64,000 nt of DNA from Ruegeria atlantica (lineage in GTDB: Bacteria; Pseudomonadota; Alphaproteobacteria; Rhodobacterales; Rhodobacteraceae). The stretch is taken from NCBI RefSeq assembly GCF_001458195.1, contig NZ_CYPU01000074.1:124001-188000 (forward strand), written 5' to 3'. Under the pieces are notes generated by a model that was not told the DNA's origin, ran no database searches, and saw only the letters and a list, made by a program, of their open reading frames with translations. This document shows, piece by piece, positions 17,097 through 25,881 of this stretch; the first letter of the stretch is position 1, and each line of letters begins with the position of its first letter. Position numbers and translations under genes: made by a program.

Positions 17097-18848
17097 TCAA
17101 TCCTCCTCGAACGGATCCCATTCGTCTTCGACCTCCGGCAGGGCTTCGGTTTCGACCTTGGCGGCGCGCTCTTCCGGGGTTTCGATCCGCTTGATGCGCG
17201 CTTTTGGAAACTGCATCAGAACGGCTTGAACCAGTGGGTGTTGTTCGGCCTGCGCTTTCAATGCCAGATCAGCCGCGTCTCGAACCTCGGCGATTGTTGC
17301 TGCGTCCCCGTCGGCCACGATTGAGACGGCCCATCGGTTTCCGGTCCAGCGTTGCAAGGCCGAACCAAGCCTTTGCGCCAGATCGGTCGGCGCTTTGTCT
17401 GTGGGCGTGAACTCGATCCGTCCCGGGGAATACGAGACGAGACGCACGCCGTTTTCGACCTCAACCAACAGTTTTACGTCCCGGTTGGTGCGGATCAGTT
17501 CGACCACGTATTCGAAGGTTGGATAGCGTGCCAGCGCGGTCTGGATGTCCTGGGCAAGCGCTGCGGTGGGTGCCCCTGCCGGTCCACGCTGGGCCGAGAG
17601 ATGCGCAGATGATGTCGCCTGTGCAGGCGCGTGAGTTGGCACGGCCACACCGCCGCCAGGTCCCCCGCTTGGTGGGGGTGGAGGCGCATCCTGTAGTCGT
17701 TTGATAAGTTCTTCGGGGCTCGGCAAATCGGCCACATGGGTCAGACGGATGATTGCCATTTCGGCGGCCATCATCGCGTTGGGTGCTGCAGAGACCTCCT
17801 CCAGCGCTTTCAGCAACATCTGCCACATCCGCGTCAACACCCGCATCGGCAGCGCCTCGGCCATCTGTTGACCCCGTGCGCGTTCATCCGGTGAGACGGT
17901 GGGGTCATCGGCGGCATCGGGCGTGATTTTGACCACGGACACCCAATGGGTGATCTCGGCTAGATCGCGCAGAACAGCCAGGGGATCGGCCCCTTCGGCA
18001 TACTGGCCGCTCAACTCAGTCAATGCCCCAGCCGCATCGCCACGCAGAATCATGTCCATCAGATCCAGAACGCGCCCGCGATCTGCAAGGCCCAGCATTG
18101 CCCGGACCTGGTCGGCGCTTGTTTCCCCTGCACCATGTGAGATCGCCTGATCCAACAGCGAGGTCGCATCGCGCGCAGAGCCTTCGGCCGCGCGTGTGAT
18201 CAAAGCGAGCGCGTCTTCTGTGATCTGTGCGTTTTCCGCTGCGGCGATTTTGTTGAGCAAACCGATCATGTCTTCGGGTTCGATCCGGCGCAGGTCGAAC
18301 CGCTGGCAGCGGGACAGCACAGTCACCGGAACTTTGCGAATTTCGGTCGTCGCAAAGATGAACTTTACGTGCTCGGGCGGTTCCTCGAGCGTTTTGAGCA
18401 GCGCATTGAAGGCGCTGGTCGACAGCATGTGAACTTCGTCGATGATATAGATCTTGTAGCGCGCGCTGGCGGCGCGGTAGCGGACACTGTCGATGATCTC
18501 GCGGATGTCGTTCACGCCGGTTCGGCTGGCGGCGTCCATCTCCATCACGTCGACATGGCGTCCTTCCATGATGGCGATGCAATGCTCGCACTGGCCACAA
18601 GGTTCGGTCGTTGGTTTGCCTTCACCATCGGGACCGATGCAGTTCATACCTTTGGCGATAATCCGGGCAGTGGTGGTTTTGCCGGTGCCGCGAATACCGG
18701 TCATGATAAAGGCCTGCGCGATCCGATCCGCTTCGAACGCGTTTTTCAGCGTACGCACCATTGCGTCCTGTCCAACCAGATCTGCAAAGGTTTCGGGGCG
18801 GTACTTGCGGGCAAGAACCTGATAGGCGGGGCTGGGCGTTTCGGTCAT
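17097..18848 (-). CDS. dnaX: DNA polymerase III subunits gamma and tau
   Basis: DnaX is the clamp-loader ATPase. This 583-residue protein has the Walker A GIRGTGKTT at residues 51-59, a zinc site (Cys70, Cys84, Cys87, Cys90), the DEVH box at 137-140 and the sensor segment FATTEIRKVP. A low-complexity Pro/Gly linker (around DAPPPPPSGGPGGGVAVP) separates the ATPase part from a C-terminal tau-like domain. I see no obvious slippery A tract in the linker, so a programmed short gamma form is not evident. It is first in the dnaX-ybaB-recR group. Confidence 0.96.
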   Translation of the reverse strand: MTETPSPAYQVLARKYRPETFADLVGQDAMVRTLKNAFEADRIAQAFIMTGIRGTGKTTTARIIAKGMNCIGPDGEGKPTTEPCGQCEHCIAIMEGRHVDVMEMDAASRTGVNDIREIIDSVRYRAASARYKIYIIDEVHMLSTSAFNALLKTLEEPPEHVKFIFATTEIRKVPVTVLSRCQRFDLRRIEPEDMIGLLNKIAAAENAQITEDALALITRAAEGSARDATSLLDQAISHGAGETSADQVRAMLGLADRGRVLDLMDMILRGDAAGALTELSGQYAEGADPLAVLRDLAEITHWVSVVKITPDAADDPTVSPDERARGQQMAEALPMRVLTRMWQMLLKALEEVSAAPNAMMAAEMAIIRLTHVADLPSPEELIKRLQDAPPPPPSGGPGGGVAVPTHAPAQATSSAHLSAQRGPAGAPTAALAQDIQTALARYPTFEYVVELIRTNRDVKLLVEVENGVRLVSYSPGRIEFTPTDKAPTDLAQRLGSALQRWTGNRWAVSIVADGDAATIAEVRDAADLALKAQAEQHPLVQAVLMQFPKARIKRIETPEERAAKVETEALPEVEDEWDPFEED

Positions 18849-19005
18849 GTCTGCTCTGTCAGATTCGTGTCAGAAATGCAGCGTAGAGACCCGGGCCGCC
18901 CACGTCCACAGCAGGCTTTGTGGAATTTCGGTTTGGACAGCGTTTGCAAGCGGGATAAACCAGCTTTCAAAATCGGGTGGGCCGGTGGCAGTAGGAGCAT
19001 GAGTT

Positions 19006-19503
19006 TTGGCAAAATTTGTAATCTACGCGCTGCCTGTTGGCTCAGGCACCTTGGCGCTGTCCCCCTTGCCTGGCGGCGGCGGTGGGTATGTGGACGATTT
19101 GAGGGTGATACAGGACTGGAACCCCGATCTGGTGATTTCAATGACCACCGAGGCCGAGATGCAGCAGGTCGGTGCAGGCGGTTTTGGTCGAGACGTTCAA
19201 AGCAGACCCGCGACCTGGGTGCATCTTCCGGTCGAGGATTTTGGCACGCCGCCCCTGCCAATCGAAACTCTTTGGCCCCAAGTCAGCGCAGCCGCCCGGC
19301 AGGTGCTGTCCGACGGTGGACGCGTGCTGGTGCATTGCCGGGGCGGTTGTGGGCGGTCGGGGATGGTCGCGCTGAGGCTCATGGTGGAAAGCGGTGAAGA
19401 TCCAAACCACGCGCTAAACCGGCTGCGCTTGGCCCGACCATGCGCGGTGGAAACGGATGAGCAGATGGCTTGGGCCATTAAACCGGCCCAGAGCGATCGA
19501 TGA
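19006..19503 (+). CDS. Protein-tyrosine phosphatase family protein, TTG start
   Basis: This 165-residue cysteine phosphatase has the P-loop HCRGGCGRSG with the nucleophile Cys111 and Arg117. A likely general acid is Asp78 in the VEDFGTPP loop. It resembles bacterial dual-specificity phosphatases. The start is TTG at 19006 with AGGAG at 18993-18997, eight bases upstream. A nearby ATG at 18999 is in another frame. The substrate is unknown. It converges with the riboswitch-controlled gene. Confidence 0.85.
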   Translation: MAKFVIYALPVGSGTLALSPLPGGGGGYVDDLRVIQDWNPDLVISMTTEAEMQQVGAGGFGRDVQSRPATWVHLPVEDFGTPPLPIETLWPQVSAAARQVLSDGGRVLVHCRGGCGRSGMVALRLMVESGEDPNHALNRLRLARPCAVETDEQMAWAIKPAQSDR

Positions 19504-19510
19504 ACTAGGA

Positions 19511-19918
19511 TCAGGCCGTGGCTTGTTGAACAACCTGATGCGATGGGCGCGGTGCAAGGGCCGATGCCTGAAGCATGGCGCAAGGCAAGACCACCAAGAC
19601 ACCAGCAGGCAGAGTGGAAAAGTCAGGGCCGAACATCATATCGGCGTATTCGTCCAACGTGTCGGCTGAGTCGCCCGTGTTTGCCCCGCAATAGACCCTG
19701 ATCCGGGCCGGGCTGGCGCGAAATCGTGCGGTGCAACCCTCATCGCAATGGGTCAGTTCGCTGGAGCCGTCCACCTCAAATTCGCTGGTCGTCATCGGTT
19801 GTGCTGTTGCCATCGCCTCGGCCAAGGCCCGAGCCATTTGTGCCAATGCGGGGCAGTTTTTCCCTGTTTTCTGACACAGGGTGGCGGTGAACTCGTGGGT
19901 CGTTGTCTTCCAGATCAT
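19511..19918 (-). CDS. Cobalamin-riboswitch-controlled Cys-rich protein, DUF1636-like
   Basis: This 135-residue protein of unproven function has LCQKTGKNCPAL near the N terminus, then HCDEGCTARFRASPARIRVYCG, then an LDEYADMMFG helix. The order of cysteines, the RA-P segment and the tyrosine-containing strand resembles the thioredoxin-like DUF1636/COG5469 metal-binding proteins, by eye only. The start ATG at 19918 has GGAGG seven bases upstream; the frame opens earlier, but that region is riboswitch leader. It is the only gene behind the riboswitch, so a role in cobalt or corrinoid handling is likely. Confidence 0.7.
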   Translation of the reverse strand: MIWKTTTHEFTATLCQKTGKNCPALAQMARALAEAMATAQPMTTSEFEVDGSSELTHCDEGCTARFRASPARIRVYCGANTGDSADTLDEYADMMFGPDFSTLPAGVLVVLPCAMLQASALAPRPSHQVVQQATA

Positions 19919-20017
19919 AATGCGCCCTCCGCGCGGTGAGCGGGGGACGTGGAACAGGGAACTCAGCGTACTGAAGACCTGCCCGGACACCCCGCCCGAG
20001 TTTCGGTTTTTACTTTG

Positions 20018-20182
20018 ATGGTAGGTCTCCTGACTTGCGGGTCATTGCTTTGCCGACCTTCCCAGCCTTTCGGCCAGTGGTATTTCGGCATTGCTTACCG
20101 CTTACAGTTGCGGGGGCAGTCGCGGCCTTGGTCCGTTCCGGCATTGCCGGGCTGGACCGCACCGAGTTCCCTTTTCATCCCG
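20018..20182 (-). ncRNA. Cobalamin (B12) riboswitch
   Basis: Reading the minus strand in order, the conserved elements are AAAAGGGAACTCGGTG, CTGCCCCCGCAACTGTAAGC, CCACTGG, CTGGGAAGG and the B12 box AGTCAGGAGACCTACC (plus positions 20020-20035). This is the full class-I cobalamin aptamer in the correct spacing. The leader continues about 100 bases to the ATG at 19918. There CCCCCGC and GCGGAGG can pair around the ribosome site, which suggests translational control. Confidence 0.95.
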
Positions 20183-20366
20183 CCCCAATATAAGGACGAG
20201 AACCATCACCTCATCGCTAGCGGTTGTAGGTGGCTTGAGTCAAGCAGGCTGTTTTCCATCGTTCAAGTGGACGCTTGGTCACTTTGAAAATCTGTTGACT
20301 CTAGTCGCGCAAAAGCGCCGATATGCCATATGTGAACCGAATAGTTCAGATGCTTGCGAGGGCACC

Positions 20367-21224
20367 ATGTTGGACAACACTCCGGTCGTTTTGACCGAAG
20401 ATTTTACGTTTTCTGCCGGAGAGGCCGAACTGTCGGCACGGCTGTATATGCCTGCCTCGGCACCTGATGTGGCGGTTGTAGTCCATGCAGCCACAGGCGT
20501 ACCGCGCGACTATTACCTGCATTTTGCGCGGTGGTTGGTGAAAGAACAGGGTATGGCCTGTCTGACCTATGACTATCGCGATTTTGGCCACTCTGTACGC
20601 GGGCGCCTGCGCGATTCGCAGGCCACGATGGCTGACTGGGCGTTGATCGACATGCCCGCTGCTCGCGCTGAAATGCGGCGCAGATTTCCCGCCGCCCAGC
20701 AGTGGAGCATTGGTCATTCGGTGGGTGGAATGCTAGGGCCAATTCAGCCCGATATTGAGCAGATCGACCGGATGATCTGTGTCTGTTCAGGTTTGGTGAC
20801 GGTATCCGACCACCCCTGGCCGTATCGCGCACTGGCGACAATGTTCTGGTTTGCCCACCCGCCATTGCTGGTTAAGGCATTGGGATACCTGCCGGGCAAG
20901 GCACTTGGGTTCGGCTCGGACCTTCCGGCACGTGTCTACTGGCAATGGCGCAAATGGTGCACCGCTGCACTGAGCTACGTGCCGGATATCGGCAAAAGCC
21001 TTCCAGACGCCCGTTGGGCTGCGTCGGAAACACCCGTCGATCTGTTCACAATGGACGATGATCAGGTGGTGCCCCCGAACGCGGTTTGGCGCCTGGCCGA
21101 TCTTTACGGTCCCAAAGCCCGCCGGCATCAGTTGTCGCCGAAAGACTTTGGATTGGCCGAGGTCGGTCACATCGGCGCATTTGCGCGCCGAAATGCGGCC
21201 ATATGGCCCCGGTTGATCGCGTGA
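20367..21224 (+). CDS. Alpha/beta hydrolase (COG4757-like)
   Basis: This 285-residue alpha/beta-hydrolase fold has the nucleophile elbow GHSVGG, the oxyanion region VVHAATGVPRDYY, and probable acid and base residues in TMDDDQVVPP and EVGHIGAF. It matches the COG4757 group of predicted hydrolases whose substrates are unknown. The ATG at 20367 has GAGGG at 20358-20362. No signal peptide is visible. It diverges from the riboswitch transcript; nothing ties its function to B12. Confidence 0.82.
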   Translation: MLDNTPVVLTEDFTFSAGEAELSARLYMPASAPDVAVVVHAATGVPRDYYLHFARWLVKEQGMACLTYDYRDFGHSVRGRLRDSQATMADWALIDMPAARAEMRRRFPAAQQWSIGHSVGGMLGPIQPDIEQIDRMICVCSGLVTVSDHPWPYRALATMFWFAHPPLLVKALGYLPGKALGFGSDLPARVYWQWRKWCTAALSYVPDIGKSLPDARWAASETPVDLFTMDDDQVVPPNAVWRLADLYGPKARRHQLSPKDFGLAEVGHIGAFARRNAAIWPRLIA

Positions 21225-21232
21225 GCCGGTAC

Positions 21233-22261
21233 TTACAGCTTTTTGCGGGATTTCTTGTCCTGCATCACCGATCGTACCATCTTACCAAAGGCCTTGTCGC
21301 GCGCACGAGACTGCGCCACGGTTTCCGAGTTCCTCTCATCCTCGCGCCGCAGTTTTCGCCAACGTTCTAGCCGCTCTGTGTCAAGGGATCCGGTGGAAAT
21401 CGCATCCTGCACAGCGCATCCCGGCTCGGCCTGATGCTGACAATCGGAAAAGCGGCAGGTTTGGGCCAATTCCAGAATGTCGGAAAAGACCTCATCGACG
21501 CCATCTTGTGCATCCAGCAACCGCAAAGCCCGCATGCCGGGTGTATCGACCAGCCAGCCTCCGTTTTGCATCGGATGCAACGCGCGGGCAGTTGTCGTGT
21601 GCCGCCCGCGCGCGTCGTCTTCGCGAATGCCGGAGGTTGCCTCATCCAGGCCCGTCATGGCGTTGACCAATGTTGTCTTGCCGACACCGGATGAGCCGAC
21701 CAGTGCAGCGGTCTGCCCGTTGGGGCACCAGGACAGAACTTGCTGCACGTCCATGGCATCCAAAGCATTGATTGCCAGCACGGTCAAAAACGGAGACAGC
21801 GACACGGCCGCTTTGGAGTATTTATCAGGATCGGTGCAGGTATCGGCCTTGGTTAGTATAACGACCGGATAGCACCCGGCCTGATGTGCCAAAGCCAAAT
21901 ACCGTTCCAGCCGGGCCAGATTGAAGTCGGCATTGCAGGAACTGACGATGAACAGCACATCCACATTGGCGGCGATCAACTGGGCCTCGGCCCCAGTTCC
22001 GGCGGCGCGGCGTTTCAAAAGGCTGCGGCGTTCCAGCAGTTGTTGAACGCGGTTTTGATCATCCGCCAATACCCAGTCGCCGACGGCAAAGTCGCCCGTC
22101 GGCTGGTTTAGGGTGAGCAGAGGTGTTTCACCGTTGATGTTTGCGCCGATCAGGCGATCACGGTGAACGGCTGTGATGCGAAAGGGAGCGCATGTAGGAT
22201 TGGCCGCATGTTGGGCGGCAAACTGAGAGGACCATCCCAGGTCCGAAAGTGTAAAAGACAT
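21233..22261 (-). CDS. rsgA: Ribosome small-subunit-dependent GTPase A
   Basis: RsgA helps mature the 30S subunit. This 342-residue protein shows the circularly permuted GTPase order. The G4-type TKAD comes before the P-loop GSSGVGKTTLVN, followed by the G3 region DTPGMR and a C-terminal zinc site with CRFSDCQHQAEPGC. An OB-fold precedes the GTPase. The frame extends to 22312, but the family start at FTLSDLGWSSQFAAQ supports the ATG at 22261. Confidence 0.93.
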   Translation of the reverse strand: MSFTLSDLGWSSQFAAQHAANPTCAPFRITAVHRDRLIGANINGETPLLTLNQPTGDFAVGDWVLADDQNRVQQLLERRSLLKRRAAGTGAEAQLIAANVDVLFIVSSCNADFNLARLERYLALAHQAGCYPVVILTKADTCTDPDKYSKAAVSLSPFLTVLAINALDAMDVQQVLSWCPNGQTAALVGSSGVGKTTLVNAMTGLDEATSGIREDDARGRHTTTARALHPMQNGGWLVDTPGMRALRLLDAQDGVDEVFSDILELAQTCRFSDCQHQAEPGCAVQDAISTGSLDTERLERWRKLRREDERNSETVAQSRARDKAFGKMVRSVMQDKKSRKKL

Positions 22262-22350
22262 TGTTCTGCCTGTGTTCAGGTACAGCAAGCCGTCTGGATG
22301 GTGGTCGCGCATCCAGCGGTAATGTGTTCAGGCAGGTGTGAGGGTCGGCC

Positions 22351-22389
22351 TCAGAAACGCTCTGCCCAAAGGGTTTTTGCTACAATCAT
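22351..22389 (-). CDS. Possible 12-codon leader ORF before rsgA
   Basis: On the minus strand ATG at 22389 opens a 12-residue reading frame, MIVAKTLWAERF, ending at TGA. It has an unusually strong ribosome site, AGGAGGG, five bases upstream. It lies between the SRP RNA and rsgA. It could be a leader peptide or chance; nothing else supports it. Confidence 0.25.
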   Translation of the reverse strand: MIVAKTLWAERF

Positions 22390-22423
22390 AAAAGCCCTCC
22401 TGCGGCTAGCGGTTCAAGTAAGT

Positions 22424-22517
22424 GAGAGGTTGGACATCGACCCAAGCGGGGCTCGTTGTGGCTGCTTCCTTCCGGACCTGACCAGGTTGGCGAGGCGCTC
22501 GCCCGCGCCAACCTCTC
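22424..22517 (-). ncRNA. ffs: Small signal recognition particle RNA (4.5S type)
   Basis: The minus strand carries the universally conserved apical region GGTCAGGTCCGGAAGGAAGC. It sits in a long hairpin whose ends GAGAGGTTGG and CCAACCTCTC are exact complements. The total length is about 94 bases, typical of the bacterial small SRP RNA that binds Ffh. The ends are set by the terminal helix and by the promoter immediately upstream. Confidence 0.97.
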
Positions 22518-22524
22518 GAAAATC

Positions 22525-22553
22525 GATATAGGGAAGACACGCAGAAATGACAA
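22525..22553 (-). promoter_or_regulatory. Promoter of the SRP RNA gene
   Basis: On the minus strand TTGTCA (22553-22548) and TATATC (22530-22525) are exactly 17 bases apart. The -10 ends seven bases before the first paired base of the SRP RNA. It ends just four bases after the cpdB-like stop codon. Confidence 0.85.
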
Positions 22554-22557
22554 CCCG

Positions 22558-24192
22558 TCACAGTGAGAGTTGAATGCGCAAAAACCCTTCGGCATCCCTT
22601 CCAGCCAGCGTTGGGCTGAACTCTGCGATGTCTGCGAGGTGACGTTGTGCCTGTTGGCCGGTCTTCAACAGGACAGAAGACCCCGGCATGGGCGCAAAAC
22701 GGAATGGGCAGGGGCCCTGTTCCAGCGATTCAGCGGGCATTGCACCGGTCAGGTAATCCTTTAGCGCGTGTTGGATCGGCAAAGCCGGAACGTTGATGAT
22801 TTCGGCGTCCCGTATGAACGGAAAATGCCCGCCGCCGCTGGCCCGAAAATTGTTCAGCGCAACAACAAAGCGTTGTTCGACCGTCACCGCTTGGCCGTCG
22901 AAACGAAGATCTGAGATGCGCTGGTATGCCGGATTTGCCACGTGTCGCATGCGCATCACGCCCGCAGGAATGTCCGAGTAAAAACGAGGCCCGGCACGAC
23001 CACCGAATTTCGAAGGTGCCACGGCGGACAGTAAAGGTGTCGCTTCATGGGCTGTACCCTTCAGGTTCTGGCGCACAGCCGAAGCCTGTGCCGCGGCCAC
23101 CATCGCAAGCCCGCGATCCTTGGCGCAAAAGCTGAAATAGCTGTGCAGGTGCTGATCCGTATGCCCAATTGGTTCCTCGGCCTGTTTTCGTGTTGCGGAA
23201 TGCCCATCCGAAAATAGCGCCACCAATGACGGGTCCTCGGGTGCCGGGTCAGCACCTGATACTGGGCGCAGTTCAACGCGATGCGCCGCGACCGACCAGC
23301 CCTTTTCTGTCGTGGTAGTCAACGTTAGATCAATCACGCCAAGATGAGATCCGGCGGATCCCGGCATGACAACAGGTGTGCCATGCACCATTCCGCCAGT
23401 GGCATCGACGTGTTCCAGCTCAGCGTGCGATTTCCCCGGCAGGGTAGGATGTGTGTGCCCGGCGATGATGGCGTCAATGCCCTCAATCGCGGCAAGGGGG
23501 ATAATCGCGTTTTCAAGATTGGGCGCGGGGTCAGCGGAGCCCAGCCCCGTATGGGCAAGCGCGATGATCACGTCGCAGCCGTTGGATCGAAGCTCAGACA
23601 CTTTAGTGCGCGCGCAGGTCAGGATGTCGTCTATCCGGACGTCATCACCCAGCCGATGAGATTCCCAATTCCGGGTCTGCGGCGGAACCACCGAGAAGAC
23701 GCCGACGGTTAGCGAGGCTTGGTTCCCCGCGACCTCAACCCGGCGGGTTAGAACTGCCTGATCCTGCCAGACTTCGTTGGCGCCCGGGCGATGAACATTG
23801 CTGCAAACCACCGGGCAGGGGGCCTGTGAAAGTATTCGATCCAGTATGTTCCCTTCGAACCCGAAATCATGATTGCCTAACCCGATCGCATCATACTCTA
23901 GTGCGCCAAGGGCCTGCATCAGCGCATGCGGCTTGTCAGCTTGCTCGGCGGCCATATCCCCAACGGGAGTTCCCTGCAGCGAATCGCCATTGTCAAAAAG
24001 CAGCACGGTTGAGCCTTCCGCCTGCGCCTCAGTTCGGGCTTCGCGGATCAGACTGGCGGTTCGGGTCAGGCCAATTGTGGGTTCAGGGGTGTCAGAATAG
24101 TAATCAAAACTCCTCAAGTTCATATGAAGATCCGTGGTGCCCAGTATTCGGATCTGCACGGTCTGCGGAGGCAGAGAAGGGGAAGGTTTCAA
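22558..24192 (-). CDS. CpdB-like 2',3'-cyclic nucleotidase/5'-nucleotidase, no signal peptide
   Basis: This 544-residue metallophosphoesterase has a complete metal-binding set: TTDLHMNL, DNGDSLQGTP, GLGNHDFGFE and AGHTHPTL. The phrase LRSFDYYSD is typical of CpdB. A 5'-nucleotidase C domain follows, with NNFRASGGGHFPF. Family enzymes are normally periplasmic and about 650 residues. This one starts with no signal sequence and is shorter at both ends. The start is a TTG at 24192 with no ribosome site, and an in-frame stop lies upstream, so the true start may be internal. Confidence 0.8.
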   Translation of the reverse strand: MKPSPSLPPQTVQIRILGTTDLHMNLRSFDYYSDTPEPTIGLTRTASLIREARTEAQAEGSTVLLFDNGDSLQGTPVGDMAAEQADKPHALMQALGALEYDAIGLGNHDFGFEGNILDRILSQAPCPVVCSNVHRPGANEVWQDQAVLTRRVEVAGNQASLTVGVFSVVPPQTRNWESHRLGDDVRIDDILTCARTKVSELRSNGCDVIIALAHTGLGSADPAPNLENAIIPLAAIEGIDAIIAGHTHPTLPGKSHAELEHVDATGGMVHGTPVVMPGSAGSHLGVIDLTLTTTTEKGWSVAAHRVELRPVSGADPAPEDPSLVALFSDGHSATRKQAEEPIGHTDQHLHSYFSFCAKDRGLAMVAAAQASAVRQNLKGTAHEATPLLSAVAPSKFGGRAGPRFYSDIPAGVMRMRHVANPAYQRISDLRFDGQAVTVEQRFVVALNNFRASGGGHFPFIRDAEIINVPALPIQHALKDYLTGAMPAESLEQGPCPFRFAPMPGSSVLLKTGQQAQRHLADIAEFSPTLAGRDAEGFLRIQLSL

Positions 24193-24366
24193 ATTTCTAC
24201 TTTTGGCAGTTTTGTCTTAGTCATTTTCAACAAAAAGATTAATCACAGTGAATTGCAAGGCTTAGCTTTGTTCATTCGATAGCGACCTGTGGTTCTGGGG
24301 GTGAAATACCGTTGCAACTGATTGGCCGACATGGCAGCCCTGCGCGGACAAGTCTAAGGATAACTT

Positions 24367-25347
24367 ATGAAAAATGCGGAATATGTGACGTTTGGTAGCT
24401 CGGGGCTGGATCGTGCGGCGCATATTCGCGGGGATGCCGATGCGGTCGCGGGGGCGCGGGCGCATCCCAATGCAAAATGCCTGCTCTTGTGGCGCGGCAA
24501 GGTTTTGGTTCAGGGTGAGGCGCTGGATCAGTTGGGACTGATCTCGATGTCACATGAGCTGGTCGAAACCGGGCCAGGAGGTTCTGTCGAGCAGCCTGTT
24601 TTCTTGGGGCTGTCGGAAGACGCGCCGGTGTTTGCCTTTGATATTTCGGACTGGACGGCTGATGGGTTGGACGTGTCCGGTGTCGGAGGCTTTATCGATA
24701 AGTCAGAGCAACAGCACCCGGACTTGCCCCACGGCTACGTCTTTGCCGAACTGCGTCGGATCATGACCCGTTTGTCGACGCGTGACGCCGAACTGGCGGC
24801 CTCGGCCAAGGCGGTGACTGCATGGCACGAAACGCATCGGTTTTGCGCCCGGTGTGGCGCAGCCAGTGAACTTGCGCAGGCGGGGTGGCAGCGCAGTTGT
24901 CCGTCCTGTGGTGGGCAGCATTTTCCACGTACCGATCCGGTCGTCATCATGTTGATTACGCAAGGTGATTCAGTGCTAATGGGACGTTCACCGGGCTGGC
25001 CAGAAGGGATGTATTCGCTATTGGCAGGGTTTGTTGAACCGGGTGAAACGCTTGAGGCAGCAGTCCGTCGGGAAGTGATGGAAGAGGCCGGAGTGCCCGT
25101 GGGTGAGGTCCGTTACCTGTCCAGCCAACCCTGGCCGTTTCCGGCCTCGTTGATGTTCGGCTGCGCGGGTGAGGCGTTGTCGCGCGACATCACCATCGAC
25201 CCGGTCGAAATCGAAGATGCGATGTGGGTTACCAAATCCGAGATGATGCAGGCCTTTGCCGGCGAACACCCTGTTTTGCTGCCAGCCCGCAAGGGAGCGA
25301 TTGCGCATTTTCTTTTGCAAAACTGGCTTGCGGATACATTGGACTGA
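24367..25347 (+). CDS. nudC: NAD+ diphosphatase NudC
   Basis: NudC hydrolyses NADH/NAD+ to NMN and AMP and removes NAD caps from RNA. This 326-residue protein has the zinc ribbon (CARCG and CPSCG), a Nudix box running from GFVEPGETLE to REVMEEAG, and the NudC-specific SQPWPFPASLM segment just after it. AAGGA lies six bases before the ATG. A short gap leads to the SRPBCC gene on the same strand. Confidence 0.95.
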   Translation: MKNAEYVTFGSSGLDRAAHIRGDADAVAGARAHPNAKCLLLWRGKVLVQGEALDQLGLISMSHELVETGPGGSVEQPVFLGLSEDAPVFAFDISDWTADGLDVSGVGGFIDKSEQQHPDLPHGYVFAELRRIMTRLSTRDAELAASAKAVTAWHETHRFCARCGAASELAQAGWQRSCPSCGGQHFPRTDPVVIMLITQGDSVLMGRSPGWPEGMYSLLAGFVEPGETLEAAVRREVMEEAGVPVGEVRYLSSQPWPFPASLMFGCAGEALSRDITIDPVEIEDAMWVTKSEMMQAFAGEHPVLLPARKGAIAHFLLQNWLADTLD

Positions 25348-25387
25348 CAAAATACTGTTCTGAAAAACGAGAGAACCCCGAACCACA

Positions 25388-25855
25388 ATGCAGTTTACAG
25401 TGCGCGAAGATATCGAAGCTCCCATCAACTCGGTGTTTGAAATGGTGGCCGACTTCGACCGATTCGAACGGATCGCAATGCGGCGCGGGATCGACGTCCG
25501 GCGGATTTCGGGCGAATTGGGCGTTGTTCCGGGCACCAGTTGGGAGACAGAATTCAGGTTGCGCGGAAAGCCACGTCAGATTTCCGTGCAGATGGCCGAA
25601 AGCGACCCGCCTTTGCTGATGCGGTTCGAAGCGGCAAGCAAGGGGATGAACGGGGTTACGACGGTGGAGCTTTTGGCCCTGTCGCAGCGCCGCACGCGTC
25701 TAAGCGTTGACATGTCCCTGTCGGCCAAATCCCTGCCTGCGCGGCTGCTGTTACAATCGCTCCGGCTTGGGCAATCCCGGTTTCGCCGACAGTTTCAGTT
25801 GCGCCTGACCGAGTTCGCTCGGGAAATGGAACAACGCCACATTCATGGTGGCTGA
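25388..25855 (+). CDS. SRPBCC-fold (START-like) protein
   Basis: This 155-residue protein begins with QFTVREDIEAPINSVFEMVA, the typical first strand and helix of polyketide cyclase/START-like (SRPBCC) domains, which bind hydrophobic ligands. No catalytic residue can be assigned. The C-terminal helix is basic. It lies between nudC and a GNAT gene on the same strand with short gaps, so one transcript is likely. Confidence 0.78.
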   Translation: MQFTVREDIEAPINSVFEMVADFDRFERIAMRRGIDVRRISGELGVVPGTSWETEFRLRGKPRQISVQMAESDPPLLMRFEAASKGMNGVTTVELLALSQRRTRLSVDMSLSAKSLPARLLLQSLRLGQSRFRRQFQLRLTEFAREMEQRHIHGG

Positions 25856-25881
25856 TTACCCAATGCTTTGGTGGGAACGAC

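Noticed and set aside
18369..19397. 342-codon plus-strand frame across dnaX and the phosphatase
   Set aside because: It is antisense to dnaX and out of frame with the phosphatase, and shows no domain.
20233..20245. GCTTGAGTCAAGC palindrome between the riboswitch and the hydrolase as an FNR site
   Set aside because: The half-sites and spacing do not match TTGAT-N4-ATCAA, and it is not placed against a visible promoter.
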